Source: Setophaga petechia
Lineage: Eukaryota > Chordata > Aves > Passeriformes > Parulidae
DNA: 64,000 nucleotides
Assembly (NCBI GenBank): GCA_024362935.1
Contig: JANCRA010000006.1
Span: forward strand, 33,845,924-33,909,923
Direction: 5' to 3'
Of the stretch, positions 34,490 to 44,621 are shown in pieces; within the stretch, counting starts at the first letter, position 1, and each line of letters starts with the position of its first letter. Position numbers and translations under genes: made by a program. Under the pieces are notes generated by a model. The model did not search any database, was not told the origin of the DNA, and saw only the letters and a list, made by a program, of their open reading frames with translations.

Positions 34490-34765
34490 CCCAACGGCCC
34501 CAATCAATTCCTGTCACTACTAGAATGATCCCACTATGATCCCAGTCACTCCCAGTATGATACCATTTGCCCCCCAGTGTGGTTCCAGACACTCCCAGTA
34601 CGAACCCAGAGTGGTTCCAGTTGTCCCCTCCTGGATGATCCTAGTTGCCCCAGTTATGGTCCCAGTACCCCCAAAATGATTCCAGCATCTTCCCTTTGCT
34701 CCCAGTGTGTCTTCAGTTGGCTCCCAACATGGTCTGAGTAGCTCCCTGTACCTCCCAGTACCCAG
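34490..34765. repeat. Degenerate CCCAGT minisatellite, right part
   Basis: This continues the units at 33540-33732 after the inserted block. Confidence 0.6.
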
Positions 34766-34929
34766 TGGGGGTCAGTCAAGGATTACAGCTGTCCATGAAA
34801 TCCATTGGGAGAAGCAGATTGGGGCGTTAGTGAACCCGTGGTGGCCCAGGTGGGCTTTGGGGTCTCTTGAGGGCATTGCTTCACAGACCTCCCAGCTAAC
34901 CCCCAGTTTTCCCAGTGGACCACCACACT

Positions 34930-35260
34930 CCTTATTTGACCCCAACAAGCCTCCCAGTTGCCCCTAGTTTTCCACCCAGGCCAGATGTTGAATAGGACCA
35001 GCCCCAACACGGAGCCCTGGGGAACCCAGCAGTGCCCAGCCCCAGCTGGCTGTGGCCCCATTCCCACTCCTCCTCGGCCTGGCCACCAGGCAGGCATTCC
35101 CAGCGAGAGGCACCTGTCCCAGCCGCGAGCTGCAGGTGCTCCAGGAGAGGCAGGGAGATGGAGGCACTGTCAAAGGCTTTGCTGAGCTGCAGGCAGACAC
35201 ACCCACACATGTCCAACACCCACCGGGGTCACCTGGGCGCAGCAGGAGGTCAGGTGAGTC
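34930..35260 (-). mobile_element. CR1 LINE reverse-transcriptase fragment
   Basis: On the minus strand it encodes LSKAFDSA (RT block) and, further on, PQGSVLGLVLFNI, the conserved non-LTR RT motif typical of CR1. Frame changes and early loss of the D-D motif show it is dead. Confidence 0.75.
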
Positions 35261-35299
35261 AGGTAGAATCTGCTTTTCCCAAGCCCTGGCTGTTCCCAA

Positions 35300-36390
35300 T
35301 GCCCTGGCTTTCCTATCCATGCCATGGGTGCTGAAGTCCCAGTCAGTGCCATGCTGCCAATGGGACACTGTTGTGCTGGCCATCAGTACCTGCTGTTCTT
35401 CAACTACTTCAGCAGTCAAGGGTCCTCTGAAATACCAAGCAAGGGATTCAGCTGTCTTAATTTCTTCTGTTTCCACAGCAGCTCTCCCAAAGCCCAATGG
35501 TGTCCTTTTGGGTCCTTGAAATACCTCTTCTGAGGTGATCTGTGCCAAGGATACACGGACCCTCTAGGCCAGCAACAATGGCATTTTTCTGCCACTCATG
35601 CTCAGTCAGAAGCACTTCAGCTTCCAGTATAGTCCCTGTTGGGATCTCCCTGTCATCCCAGAAACACAGGTGGATTCTGTCCCTGCATGATGGCATCAGG
35701 GTACATTGTGCACCCATGTCAACTAAAGCCTTGTGCTCCTGTGGCTCTGCTATGCCAGGCTATGGATCCACACAGTCCAACTGACCCCACTGTCCTTTTT
35801 CCAAACCTGGCTGGAGCCAGGGCCTCTCTAGCTCTGATTGTGGTACTTGTTGCTCACTTCTTGTAAATACGATCTGGAGGTCCCTTCCAAAGGGTCAGAA
35901 GTAACATCAGCCCTTCAGTTCCACCTGCAGACTTGCCCAGAGGAAACTGAGTGGCATTTTTCCTTGAAGAGTTTTTGTGGTGGTTAATTTTTCCTCTCAA
36001 CTCACATACCTGTGCTGCCAAGGCAGAGGTGGGTTTTCCATCCCATTTCCGTATGTCTTCACCATGGTCAGGCAAGTAAAACCACAGGTTACCTCGTGGT
36101 GTGCCCCTCTCTCTTGAGCAGGGGGCACTTGCCCCCTAGAGAGTCCAGTCTATGCTAATGGAGCATAGGGCATTTCTTTCAGTTGCTGGAGGTCTTTTCC
36201 ACAGACAAGATGCAAGCCCATAGGGTGAAAAAGATATTTTCTTCATATTGTGAGAATTTGGTAACCAAATTATCGACTCCTTGTTCTCCTTTCCATGACA
36301 TCACTGCCAATGAGTTGGTATATGGTGATGGCACCTCAGTAGGAACTTCCATCACATGGTTTGTGTACACTGAACCTCATCTGGATCTAC
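35300..36390 (-). pseudogene. Second ERVL fragment (protease and gag)
   Basis: The minus frame 35457-35717 resembles the ERVL protease at 11324-11711, with the GAQCTL part of the DTGAQ region near 35705-35720. The segment 35990-36110 parallels the ERVL gag at 12620-12730. Short ORFs and stops show decay. No LTRs are attached. Confidence 0.65.
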
Positions 36391-36399
36391 AGGGGACTC

Positions 36400-36510
36400 T
36401 AGGTCTGGACACAGTCCTGTGCCATGTGCCCTGGATGATCCTGCCTGAGCAGGAAGGTTGAACCAGATGATCCACTTCCAACCAAACTGATTTTGTGATT
36501 CTGTGAAAGC
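36400..36510 (+). mobile_element. CR1 3' tail
   Basis: The 3' terminal signature ends TTTTGTGATTCTGTG after a hairpin-like GATGATCC...CCAACC segment. This is the CR1 family terminus. Confidence 0.6.
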
Positions 36511-36650
36511 AGGAGCAACTCGCAGGTGATTATGGCATACAGACAATTGGGGGAAAGAAAGTTCTAGTTACAGGGAGGAATGATAGCACAGGGAGCAGGA
36601 CAGAGGGGTACGGAGAGGAGATACGGCACAGGGATGAATGATGGCACAGT

Positions 36651-36889
36651 GTTACTGTATTTTAGCTGGTTTGTGATACACAAACCAACCAGCCCCTGGT
36701 TTGACTGACAGGGGCCTCGCCCAGTCACATCTCTCCCAAGGCTGCAAGCGTTTCCTTGGCCAGGACCTGAAGGGGAGTAGAGTTCTGACCTTTGAAAGTA
36801 TCCAGATGGGACTCCTCAAATGCCCTATATAAGCAAGGGCTTGGGAAATAAAAGCTCTCTGTTGCCACATGACCATTGGGGCTGTTGCA
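36651..36889 (+). mobile_element. LTR-like block with TATA and poly(A) signal
   Basis: It starts TGTTACTG and ends CTGTTGCA. It contains TATATAAG at 36826 and AATAAA at 36847, only about 20 bases apart, as in a short U3/R. Boundaries are tentative. Confidence 0.5.
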
Positions 36890-36931
36890 GTTTGAATTTA
36901 TTTTATTGATTCCTTGTTAAGTGATTTGTTC

Positions 36932-37585
36932 TGTTGTACCCCCACGTTCTCTCCAAGCTGGTTTGCCCCTAGGTTTTATCCTCCCTCAAAGCTGTCCCTC
37001 ATGCCATTCCCCACCCCTTGCTCCAGCTCTTTCCCTGCCTGTCAAGGCAACCCAGCCCTTGATTCCTGAACCTCCCCTGCCACTTAAACCTCAGGCCAAT
37101 CCCTGTCCTGCAACACCCCTTTGGAATTCCCCTGCTCCTCCAAGCCCCATGTGAGCCATGCTCTCCACCCTCCTACCCCAGTTGGCCCGGGACACTCAGT
37201 GTAATCCCCTCACTCATCCCCTGAGGATTCCCTATTGGTTAGCTGTTTGTATCCACCCCTGACTTGTATCTGTACAAAACCCCTCGCACAATGGAGCTAG
37301 GGGCTCTTCTGTCTGCTCCTTTCATAGGGAATAAACTGTTCCTTGTGGAACCTCAAGATGGAAAGCCTCCTCCTTGCTGTTCTGCCTGCTCACTGGCATG
37401 GCTTGTGTCTGGCACCTTAGAGCAAGTGGCTTTAAAGGTTCTGCCTCTGGTAAATCCCCATACCGAGGCAGTTCCCTGCTCCTGGCGTGGCACTGGAGCT
37501 CTAACAGCCAGCCCGAGTTCTGGCAGCCACTTCAGGGGTGAGTGGTCCTTGTCTCCTGCCAGCTTCCCCAGCCCCGCACCTGACA
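36932..37585 (+). mobile_element. Solo LTR, passerine type
   Basis: It begins TGTTGTACC and ends CACCTGACA. A CTATTGG CCAAT-type site lies near 37230, a TATA-like TGTACAAAA at about 37271 and AATAAA at 37330. The flanks are related copies of an AGCACAGGGAGCAGGACAGAG sequence at 36578 and 37590, which may reflect an earlier duplication at the target. Confidence 0.65.
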
Positions 37586-37860
37586 CTCACAGCACAGGGA
37601 GCAGGACAGAGCAACAGAGAATAAAGCAGAAAGAGGCACATGAGATAAACCAGGAAGAAGGCTCCTCACTGGACTCCATAAAATTACATCACAGAACCGA
37701 TCTAATTGCCTTCCATGGCGGAAGAGTTCCTGGATGGATGAGGGGAGTGGAAGGACTCAGTAGGTGGGCTGAGGGAGAGGTGGGCAGGGAGGAACCTCAC
37801 CTGTTCTGCCACATCCCACAGGGCTGAGAGAACAAAAACCAGCTGAGAGCAGAGCAACAC

Positions 37861-38443
37861 TGTTATAGATACATGTTATAATATTAGTGTTTTGCAAATA
37901 TTAAAATGGATTTTATATGTGTGATGTTAAAGTAACTTTGTTCTAAAGATATCGTTTGTATTTCTAGTGTCAATTAAGCTTAGAAACACTAGTGAAATAG
38001 CTATGCTTGTGTTAAAATGCCTGCTTGGATGGAATAACATCCAATAAACACAGGATGAGGACACTTGCTACAGATATGACAAGTATCAGCACTCACCATC
38101 TGAAGAAAGCATGGACCAAGGCCCAAACTGGAAGTGATTAGGAGAAGGAGCCAAAACCACAGCCAAGAAACACGCATGCTCTAAAAAGGTGGACCAAAGG
38201 AGGGGCCATGTAGTTCCTGCAAAATGTAAACTAGTTTATAGATATACATAAGAGTCTATGAATATGCAACAGGCTGATGTAAAGGAAAAGGTATTTAGGG
38301 GTTTCCCTGAAGGTGACAGTGTGGTCGTGGCTGAGTGCCAAGATGCACCTGGCTGTAATAACCTTTGATTTATGGTCCTTGTCTCCGATTGTCCTTTATT
38401 AAACTTTTAAAATTTTCACAGGAGAGTGAACGTGTTTTTCACA
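37861..38443 (+). mobile_element. AT-rich solo LTR
   Basis: It starts TGTTATAG and ends TTTTTCACA. The flanking five bases are AACAC on the left and AACAG on the right, a likely target duplication with one change. A poly(A)-type TTTATTAAA lies near 38396. Confidence 0.6.
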
Positions 38444-39170
38444 AACAGTCATAGTTCTGTTTCCTTTAAACTCAAACCTGGAGAAAACTCCATCCATCCC
38501 TTCAGGGACACAAATTAGGTTTCACCTCCCAAACCCCAAATATTCTGAGGTGAGGTGATTGTGCCAGACCAGGATATTTTTTTGTTTGATCTCCAGAGGC
38601 CCTTCCAATCCCAACTATTCTTTCACTGTTCAAAACACAGGCAAGAGCCTCAGCAACCACTTCTTGGGTAGTTTTCCTAAGCTTCTAAAGTTTCTGGATA
38701 CTTTTCCTTTGCCATTTCAGAATCTTCACTAAAGGAAAAATGAGGTGTCAGGACCTTCTGGACGTCCCCATATTCCCTCCCCAAACCCTGCAGCAGCAGG
38801 GAGAGCCTGTCATGTCTGAGTGAAAATATTTTCTTTTTCATTAAAAAACATATGAAAAATGCTACTTTTATCTCTAAACCCTTTAGGTCTTGCCTGCCAC
38901 ACGTCATATCACTTCAGAACAGGGGATTTATAAACCTTAAAATCCTTGAGAAAAATAACATTCACAGTTTAATTTTATTTTGGTGCAGTCAGGACTGGTC
39001 TTGTAGGATTTGATGATGTTCACTGGGAGTAGCTCAGCAAAGGAAAATGATGAGCAAGGGAAGGGTAAATTATGCACAAGTTAAAGTCTGGAGAGCGAAG
39101 TATCTGCCTTGCAGATTAATAAGTAGCATCATCATAATCTCTGAATTATAAAAGGTGAAACAATGACCTC
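38444..39170. other. Unassigned sequence
   Basis: No gene, repeat family or signal I can support in about 730 bases. Confidence 0.3.
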
Positions 39171-39212
39171 TTGTGTAACACAGCCCAGACAACTTATGGA
39201 AAGCAAAACATT

Positions 39213-40250
39213 TTAAAGCAGCAAATCCATGGCCAGAGTCACATCCAATGCAGGCAGCTCGTTCCTGGCCAGGTGCAGCTCCTTCAGTCGTGTCAGGTTG
39301 TGGAAGAGCTCAGGGCCAAGGCTGGGCAGCCCTGCACTCTCCAGGTTCAGGCTGCGCAGGTGGCTCAGGTTCTTGAAGATGCCGGCAGGCAGGTGGCCCA
39401 TCCCGCCGCTGCTGCCAGCCAGCATCAGGGACTGCAGTGTGGAGACCCTGGGGAGCATCCTGATGGTTGGGGAAACACAAGAAGCTTCCCTCAAAAAGCC
39501 AGTAAGACCTCATTGGCTCCTTCCCCTGTTCCTATGTCTGTTCCTGTGTCACTGAGGAGCTCCCTCCCTATTCCCTGATTGGCCCTTATCTTTGTACTGC
39601 CCCGAGAGCAGGGTGACCCCAGGCCCTGGGGAGAGAGAAACCTGGACCCTCCATGTGTGTGTGCCTGGGACCCGAACATGTCACCACGCGGCTGAATTAA
39701 ACATCTGTGGATACCATCCTCAGGCCCTTTTTGCTTCTTTACCCTGGGCTTTCCTAGCAGCTATTCAGGCTGCAACGCTGCAGATGTGCCAGGTCACCGA
39801 AGGCATCGGCAGGGATGGGCGAGAGCGAGTTCTGTGACAGGCAGAGCGAGCGCAAGGCCCTGAGGCCTTGGAAGAGGCTCTGTGGGACCACGTGCATCCC
39901 CTGTGGCTGCTGCGCCTGCAGCTTCAGCTCACAGAGGCCGTGCAGGCAGCGGAAAGGCGGCAGCTGCCGCAGCTGTGGGCTCAGGCAGCGCAGCGCATTG
40001 GCAGCAGCTCCAGCACGCCCAGGCTCACCTGCACCGGCTGCAATGCGGCCACGCTCACCTCCAGCAGTGGCTGCGGGCCGGGGAAAGCCGGCAAAGCTGC
40101 AGGAGGCCCTGGAATGCCACGGCTGCCCAGTGCCGCAGGCTGTTCCCGCCCAGGCCAAGGGGCTGCAGGCGGTGGCAGAATGACCCACTCAGGAGATGAG
40201 GGACGGGCCGTGGATGGATATTTATAGACAGCAGTAAAGCCTTTGGCACT
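39213..40250 (-). pseudogene. Leucine-rich-repeat receptor relic, Toll-like receptor type
   Basis: Two blocks on the minus strand encode LRR units with the LxxLxLxxN spacing. 40190-39775 includes LRSLCLSQNSLSPIPADAF, and 39494-39213 includes LRSLNLESAGLPSLG and LKELHLARNELPAL. The pattern fits the ectodomain of an innate immune receptor such as TLR21 or TLR13. An LTR-like piece of about 270 bases separates the blocks, and frame changes occur in the first. No transmembrane or TIR region is present; the second block ends at a stop. This is a fragmentary pseudogene. The exact TLR identity is inferred and uncertain. Confidence 0.6.
39495..39770 (+). mobile_element. LTR-like insertion in the LRR relic
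   Basis: Non-LRR sequence interrupts an LRR unit. It has a TGATTGG CCAAT-type site near 39575 and an AATTAAA poly(A)-like signal at about 39695, arranged as in an LTR on the plus strand. Ends are not defined. Confidence 0.4.
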
Positions 40251-40364
40251 AGACAAGCTGGCTGCTCATGGGTTGGACAGGGCAACTGTTTGCTGGATGA
40301 AAAACTGGCTGATGCCCAAGCCCAGAGAGTGGTGGGGAATGGAACTAAATCCAGCTGAGGCCAG
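40250..40364 (+). mobile_element. CR1 LINE fragment, left half
   Basis: It contains GGGCAACTGTTTGCTGGAT and AAAACTGGCTG, then a GTGGTGGGGAATGGAACTAAATCC stretch, typical of CR1 RT coding. The continuation is at 41036 after a break. Confidence 0.7.
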
Positions 40365-41035
40365 TGTAGCAGGATGTGTTCCCTGGCACAAGAGCTTGCT
40401 AATTGGTGAAATAAATCACTAAAGACTGCTTGTCTCATGGTTATTTGGGTGCCATGGAAGCAGCACTTGTAGCTGACAATAAACATCTTGCTGTGGAAGC
40501 AAGATTCTGGAAAGATAAGCTGGAATTTCTGACAGACACTTTGCTTCACAATCTATGAAAGCTACGACAAACTTTCCCAAAGTAGAAGTTTGTGCACATT
40601 CCCTGGAAATGTGTGGGGCTTTTCCCCCAAAGTTGGGATGCTGGTTTTGTGGTCCCTCTCTTGAGAGTTGAGTGAAAGGATTCTGTGCACACCCTTGCCA
40701 GTTTGGAGGTAAGTTACATTGACTCCTAATCTGTACTATTTCTTTCCTAGCTTTGATATAGGTACCTTAATGTTGTGCACTGTTTCAAATAATCCTCTAG
40801 TAGTTCTTCTGTTTTATACCATGTAGTAAGTAACTCTGTTCAAGACCTTTTGTCTATTATCTCCTGTCTATTCAATAAATAACTAATTTCATAATAGACC
40901 TGATCTGCCACTCTTAGAACTTGCAAGCCAGAGTGGTTTAGGTGCAGGCCACCTAATTCAAGCTGTACCCAAAAAACCTTAGCCTAAGACAGTGCTTGTC
41001 TGAAGCTCCCACTCTATCCATAATGCCCAATTACT
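40365..41035 (+). mobile_element. Insertion into CR1, LTR-like
   Basis: About 670 bases split a CR1 element whose two halves would be contiguous. The insert begins TGTAGCAGG and has an AATAAA near 40875 followed by a U5-like stretch. The right end and target duplication are unclear. Confidence 0.45.
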
Positions 41036-41225
41036 TGTGGTGACCCCAGGAGTCAGTGCTGGGTCCAGTCCAGTTCAACATCTTTACTGATGATCTTGAT
41101 GAGGGGATCCAGTGGAAGTCAAACTAAGTTCACAGATGACACCAAGTTGTGTGGGAGTGTGGATCTGCTGGAGAGCAGAAAGGCTCTGCAGAGGGATCAG
41201 GACAGGCTGGATCAAGAGGCTGAAC
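41036..41225 (+). mobile_element. CR1 LINE fragment, right half
   Basis: CAGTGCTGGGTCCAGT...TTCAACATCTTTACTGATGATCTTGATGAGGGGATC is the RT FNIF-type block, followed by the TTCACAGATGACACCAAGTTG block carrying the RT active-site Asp pair. Orientation is plus. Confidence 0.75.
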
Positions 41226-41469
41226 CTGTCTTCTCCCCCACTGGGATGCCTGTTGGGTAGGAATCATGCCCCAAGTGCCTCCAGCTGAGGGGCTGGAAAG
41301 GGCTGGAGCAGTTCCTGAGAGACTCACACCCCCCAGCCCATCTGCCCCAGGAGCTTTCTCATCAGGTTTCCTCTTGCTGTCTCTTCCTGAGGCGTGAGTG
41401 ATGGAGCAGCCTGGGAGGGCACCTGGGCTCAGCCAAGGTCGCCTACCCCAAACCTCCCCCACTTTTAGA

Positions 41470-41770
41470 ATCCCAGGCTGGTTTGGGTTGGAAGGGACTT
41501 CAAAGGTCATCTCCATCCACCCCTGCCATGGGCAGGGACATCTCCCGCTATCCCAGGTTGCTCCAAGCCCTGTCCAACCTGGCCTTGGACACTTCCAGGG
41601 ATGGAGCAGCTGCAGCTTCCCTGGACAACTGGTGGCAGGTTCTCACCACCCTCACAGGGAGGAATTTCTTCCCAAAATCCCATTGAACCCTGTCCTCTGG
41701 CAGGTGAAAACCCTCATCCTCCATCCTGTCCCCTGACAAAGACCTTCCCTATCTCTCCTGGAGCTCCCTT
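41470..41770 (-). mobile_element. CR1 LINE 3' region, minus strand
   Basis: On plus it reads GGTTTGGGTTGGAAGGGACT, CCATGGGCAGGGACA, CTTGGACACTTCCAGGGATGG and GAATTTCTTCC, the reverse complement of the CR1 3' part. Truncated. Confidence 0.8.
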
Positions 41771-41815
41771 TCTATATTTTATCTCTCTATAAGATTTATA
41801 CCTACATACATATCA

Positions 41816-42460
41816 GCCCAAAAAGTGACTCAGGCAGTCCACCTGGGGTAGCCCCTTTTGGAGGGTGCAGGGGAGAGCTATGGAGCATTTTGAGGGGATT
41901 CTGAGGGTATTTGGGATCTGCTGGGGAGTCTGTAGGGGATGGAGGGATTTATCTCCACCTGTCAGGGAAGTTCACCACACAGACTGTTCCAGATTTCTAT
42001 GAAATCTTGATGCACAGGAATGTTTTGCCTGCAACTTCCCTGGCTCCAAGAGGGATCACGGCAGCGGCAAGAAAAACTGGGAAGGCTTGTCCATGCCCCA
42101 CATCGGCCATTGCAGTTTTGATTCAAATTGTAATTAAAGGCTGAACGGTCGCTGATACTGCGATAGAGTCAGGGTCTTTCTCTACATTGTTGTCATCACG
42201 CCAATTCCCAGGAGACACTCGAGGGGCGCTTGGAGGCAGCTGGGGGTGCTTGCGGGACCATTCAAGGGTCTGAGGGGCGCTTAGGGGAGGCAGTTGGAGA
42301 CACCTGGGGGCCCGAGGGGACACACAGGGGGCATTTTGGGGGCAAGTAGGGGACGGGGGGCGGGCGGACAGCGGGACCCTGAGGGGCACTTGAGGGTCAG
42401 GAGAGGGAAACTGGGGGTACTTACGGGGCCCCGGGGCGCACCGACGGTTCAAGGAAGCAC
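41816..42460. other. Unassigned, G-rich toward the right
   Basis: There is no gene. From 42200 it becomes a degenerate GGGGG(A/C)GCTT-like sequence leading into the 30-bp minisatellite. Confidence 0.3.
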
Positions 42461-42474
42461 TTGGGGCGCATTTA

Positions 42475-42624
42475 GGACGGCGCTTAGGGGACAGTCCCGG
42501 CTCAGGACGGCGCTTAGGGGTCAGTCCCGGCTCAGGACGGCGCTTAGGGGACAGTCCCGGCTCAGGACGGCGCTTAGGGGTCAGTCCTGGCTCAGGACGG
42601 CGCTTAGGGGACAGTCCTGGCTCT
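42475..42624. repeat. 30-bp minisatellite, five copies
   Basis: The unit is GGACGGCGCTTAGGGG, then (A/T)CAGTCC(C/T)GGCTCA. It repeats five times, with the A/T position alternating A, T, A, T, A, so the true period may be 60 bases. Confidence 0.9.
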
Positions 42625-42639
42625 GGCGGGACTCTTCAG

Positions 42640-42900
42640 GGGCCGCGGGGCCTGACGGGAACCGCAGTCCCCGAGCTCTCGGCGTCCGCCGGGCCCCGCG
42701 GTCTTTCGGGAGTTGTAGTCCCGGAAGTGATTACGCCGGCGCGGGACCAGCGGCCAATGTCAGGCCGGGGGCGCGAGGGATTTTTGGGGCTCAGGGGGAG
42801 TTTCTGACGCCCCCTTGACCCCCCAGAGCGCCCTCAGGGGCAGAGGGACACCAGGATCCTCTGCCGCCGTGTCGGCCGTGTGAAGGTGAAGAAGACAGGT
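42640..42900 (+). promoter_or_regulatory. CpG promoter-like segment with ACTACAACTCCC motif
   Basis: At 42709-42723 the plus strand reads GGGAGTTGTAGTCCC. Its complement GGGACTACAACTCCC is the conserved promoter motif bound by ZNF143/THAP11-type factors. A CCAAT box follows at about 42753. A short candidate exon, 42829-42897, is bounded by CCCCAG and ACAG/GTGCGC. The gene it would serve is not recognised. Confidence 0.45.
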
Positions 42901-43925
42901 GCGCCCCACTCCCAGGGGTTTGGGGGTTTCCCGCCCTGATGCTCCCGATAAACCCCCAGGCGCCCCTATAGACTTCCTAGTCCCCACAGACCCTCCAACG
43001 CTGTCCTGGGCCCCCCAAAACACCCCACAGACCCCCGGACCGTTAAAGACACCCGAAAGCCCAAGGGTCCCCCCAAACCCCTACCTGGACCCCCAACATC
43101 TTTCACAGATTTTTCTCAGCACTCCTAGAGTCTCCCCCAAAAACCCCGCAGACCTCTCCTAGATGCCCTATAGACACCCAGTGCCCTCCCAACTACTCCT
43201 GATTTCCAGCACTCCCCATACAACCCCCGAAATCCCTTCCTCAGCCTCATCGGAGCCCCTCCAAACACCCCAAAGACCCTCACGGACCCCCTAGAGACAC
43301 CCAGCGCCCCACCACCAGCCGCTTTGGAGCCCCTAGAAGCCCCCGAAAGCTGCTGGGGACATTTGCAGGGAGAGGGGATTGGGGGCAATCCCAGAGGTGA
43401 GGGCGGTAAGGGAGGGAGTTTTGGGGGTCTCCCGCCTCCCGGGTGCGATTTTGGGGTGCCACTGCTTTGTTGGCCCCACGATGGGTTGGGGGTGCCCAGG
43501 TGGGCATTGCAAGAGGATCTCGATGGCGCTGGTGAAGGGAAGGGAGAGCAAATGGGGAGTTAGGGGGACCTGGGGGAGGTGCAGGGGCAGAGCCCTGAAA
43601 TTTGGGGGCGGGGATGTCCCTGCGAAGGCGTCCCCTTACAGCCCCGCGGTGGCACCGCAGCGTCCAGAGGAGGGGGAGGAGGTCCCCAAGAGGGCCTGGG
43701 GGGCTGCATGTCACAGGGGCTGGCGGTCCCACAAGTGTTCCCCCAGCCCCACAAGGGACTTCCTGAGCCAGAAACGTCTCCCCAACCAACCCACAAGTGT
43801 CCCCTCAGCCCCTCAAGTGACCCCTGACCCACAACCGCCCCCCCTGCCCCACAAGTGACCGCCCCTGGCCCACAAATGACCACCTTAGCCCACAAGGGCA
43901 CCTCTGGCCCCACCAGTGACACACT
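42901..43925. other. C-rich then G-rich low-complexity sequence
   Basis: Runs of CCCC on one side and GGGG on the other yield long mutually overlapping ORFs. No exon with clear splice signals and a recognisable product. Confidence 0.3.
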
Positions 43926-44617
43926 TGTAGCATATGGTAGAGATAATTCTTGCTATATATGTATAAAATATTGTGAAAGCCCAAAGTTATGTCTCTGACC
44001 ACTCTGGCTGGGAGCAGAGTCTTATTTCCATGCAACTCGTTCCCAGACAACGTTAAGATAATATCAGGTCTGTTATTGTATGAATGGAACCATCCTGGGC
44101 CATGATTGCTGACTTCCCTGGCATCTGCACCAGGGAAGATTGCATCTAACCCTTCCTGGACCAGGATTGCTGGAATGTCAAAGCTACTCACAAGACCTGC
44201 GCCTGAGATGATTGCATCTACCGTGCTCAAGAACTGGCGTCACTCTGCTACATGTGGATACAGACTCTGCCTCGATGCTCAGACATTGCTCTGGACCTCT
44301 GGACTTACCTTTGTCTGCTTCTGCACATGCATGGATCCAGTTCTACTTTGTGTGAAGAGACACAAAGAAACGTTCGGTCATCCCTGCCTCAGGCAGAATG
44401 AACTGTGTATAAGCTGGCTGCTGGAAGCCCTCGGGGTGAACCTCTGGGGAAATGCTGCCCCTTTGTCAGTGGGACCCTGGTTCACCCAGCGCCTGCACCC
44501 GGGGCCCACGCTGTCTCTGCTGTGGTGGTTTTTCAAAATTCTATTTTTGTTACTGATCTAATAAATCTTTGTTAATTTTTTTAATAAATTTGGCTACCGA
44601 TTTGATAATTTATAACA
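43926..44617 (+). mobile_element. Solo LTR with 4-bp target duplication
   Basis: This 692-bp LTR starts TGTAGC and ends TATAACA. It is flanked by CACT on both sides (43922-43925 and 44618-44621). A 4-bp duplication indicates a class I (gamma-type) integrase. TATAAAATATT is near 43960 and AATAAA near 44560 and 44583. Confidence 0.85.
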
Positions 44618-44621
44618 CACT

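Noticed and set aside
37264..37827. 187-codon plus ORF
   Set aside because: Begins inside a solo LTR and leaves it at 37585; no domain, most likely chance.
42475..42624. CRISPR-like array of 30-bp repeats
   Set aside because: Copies are directly abutting without spacers, and the genome is vertebrate; it is a minisatellite.
43926..44617. 151-codon ORF at 44106-44561 as a host gene
   Set aside because: It lies wholly inside a solo LTR with a clear 4-bp target duplication.
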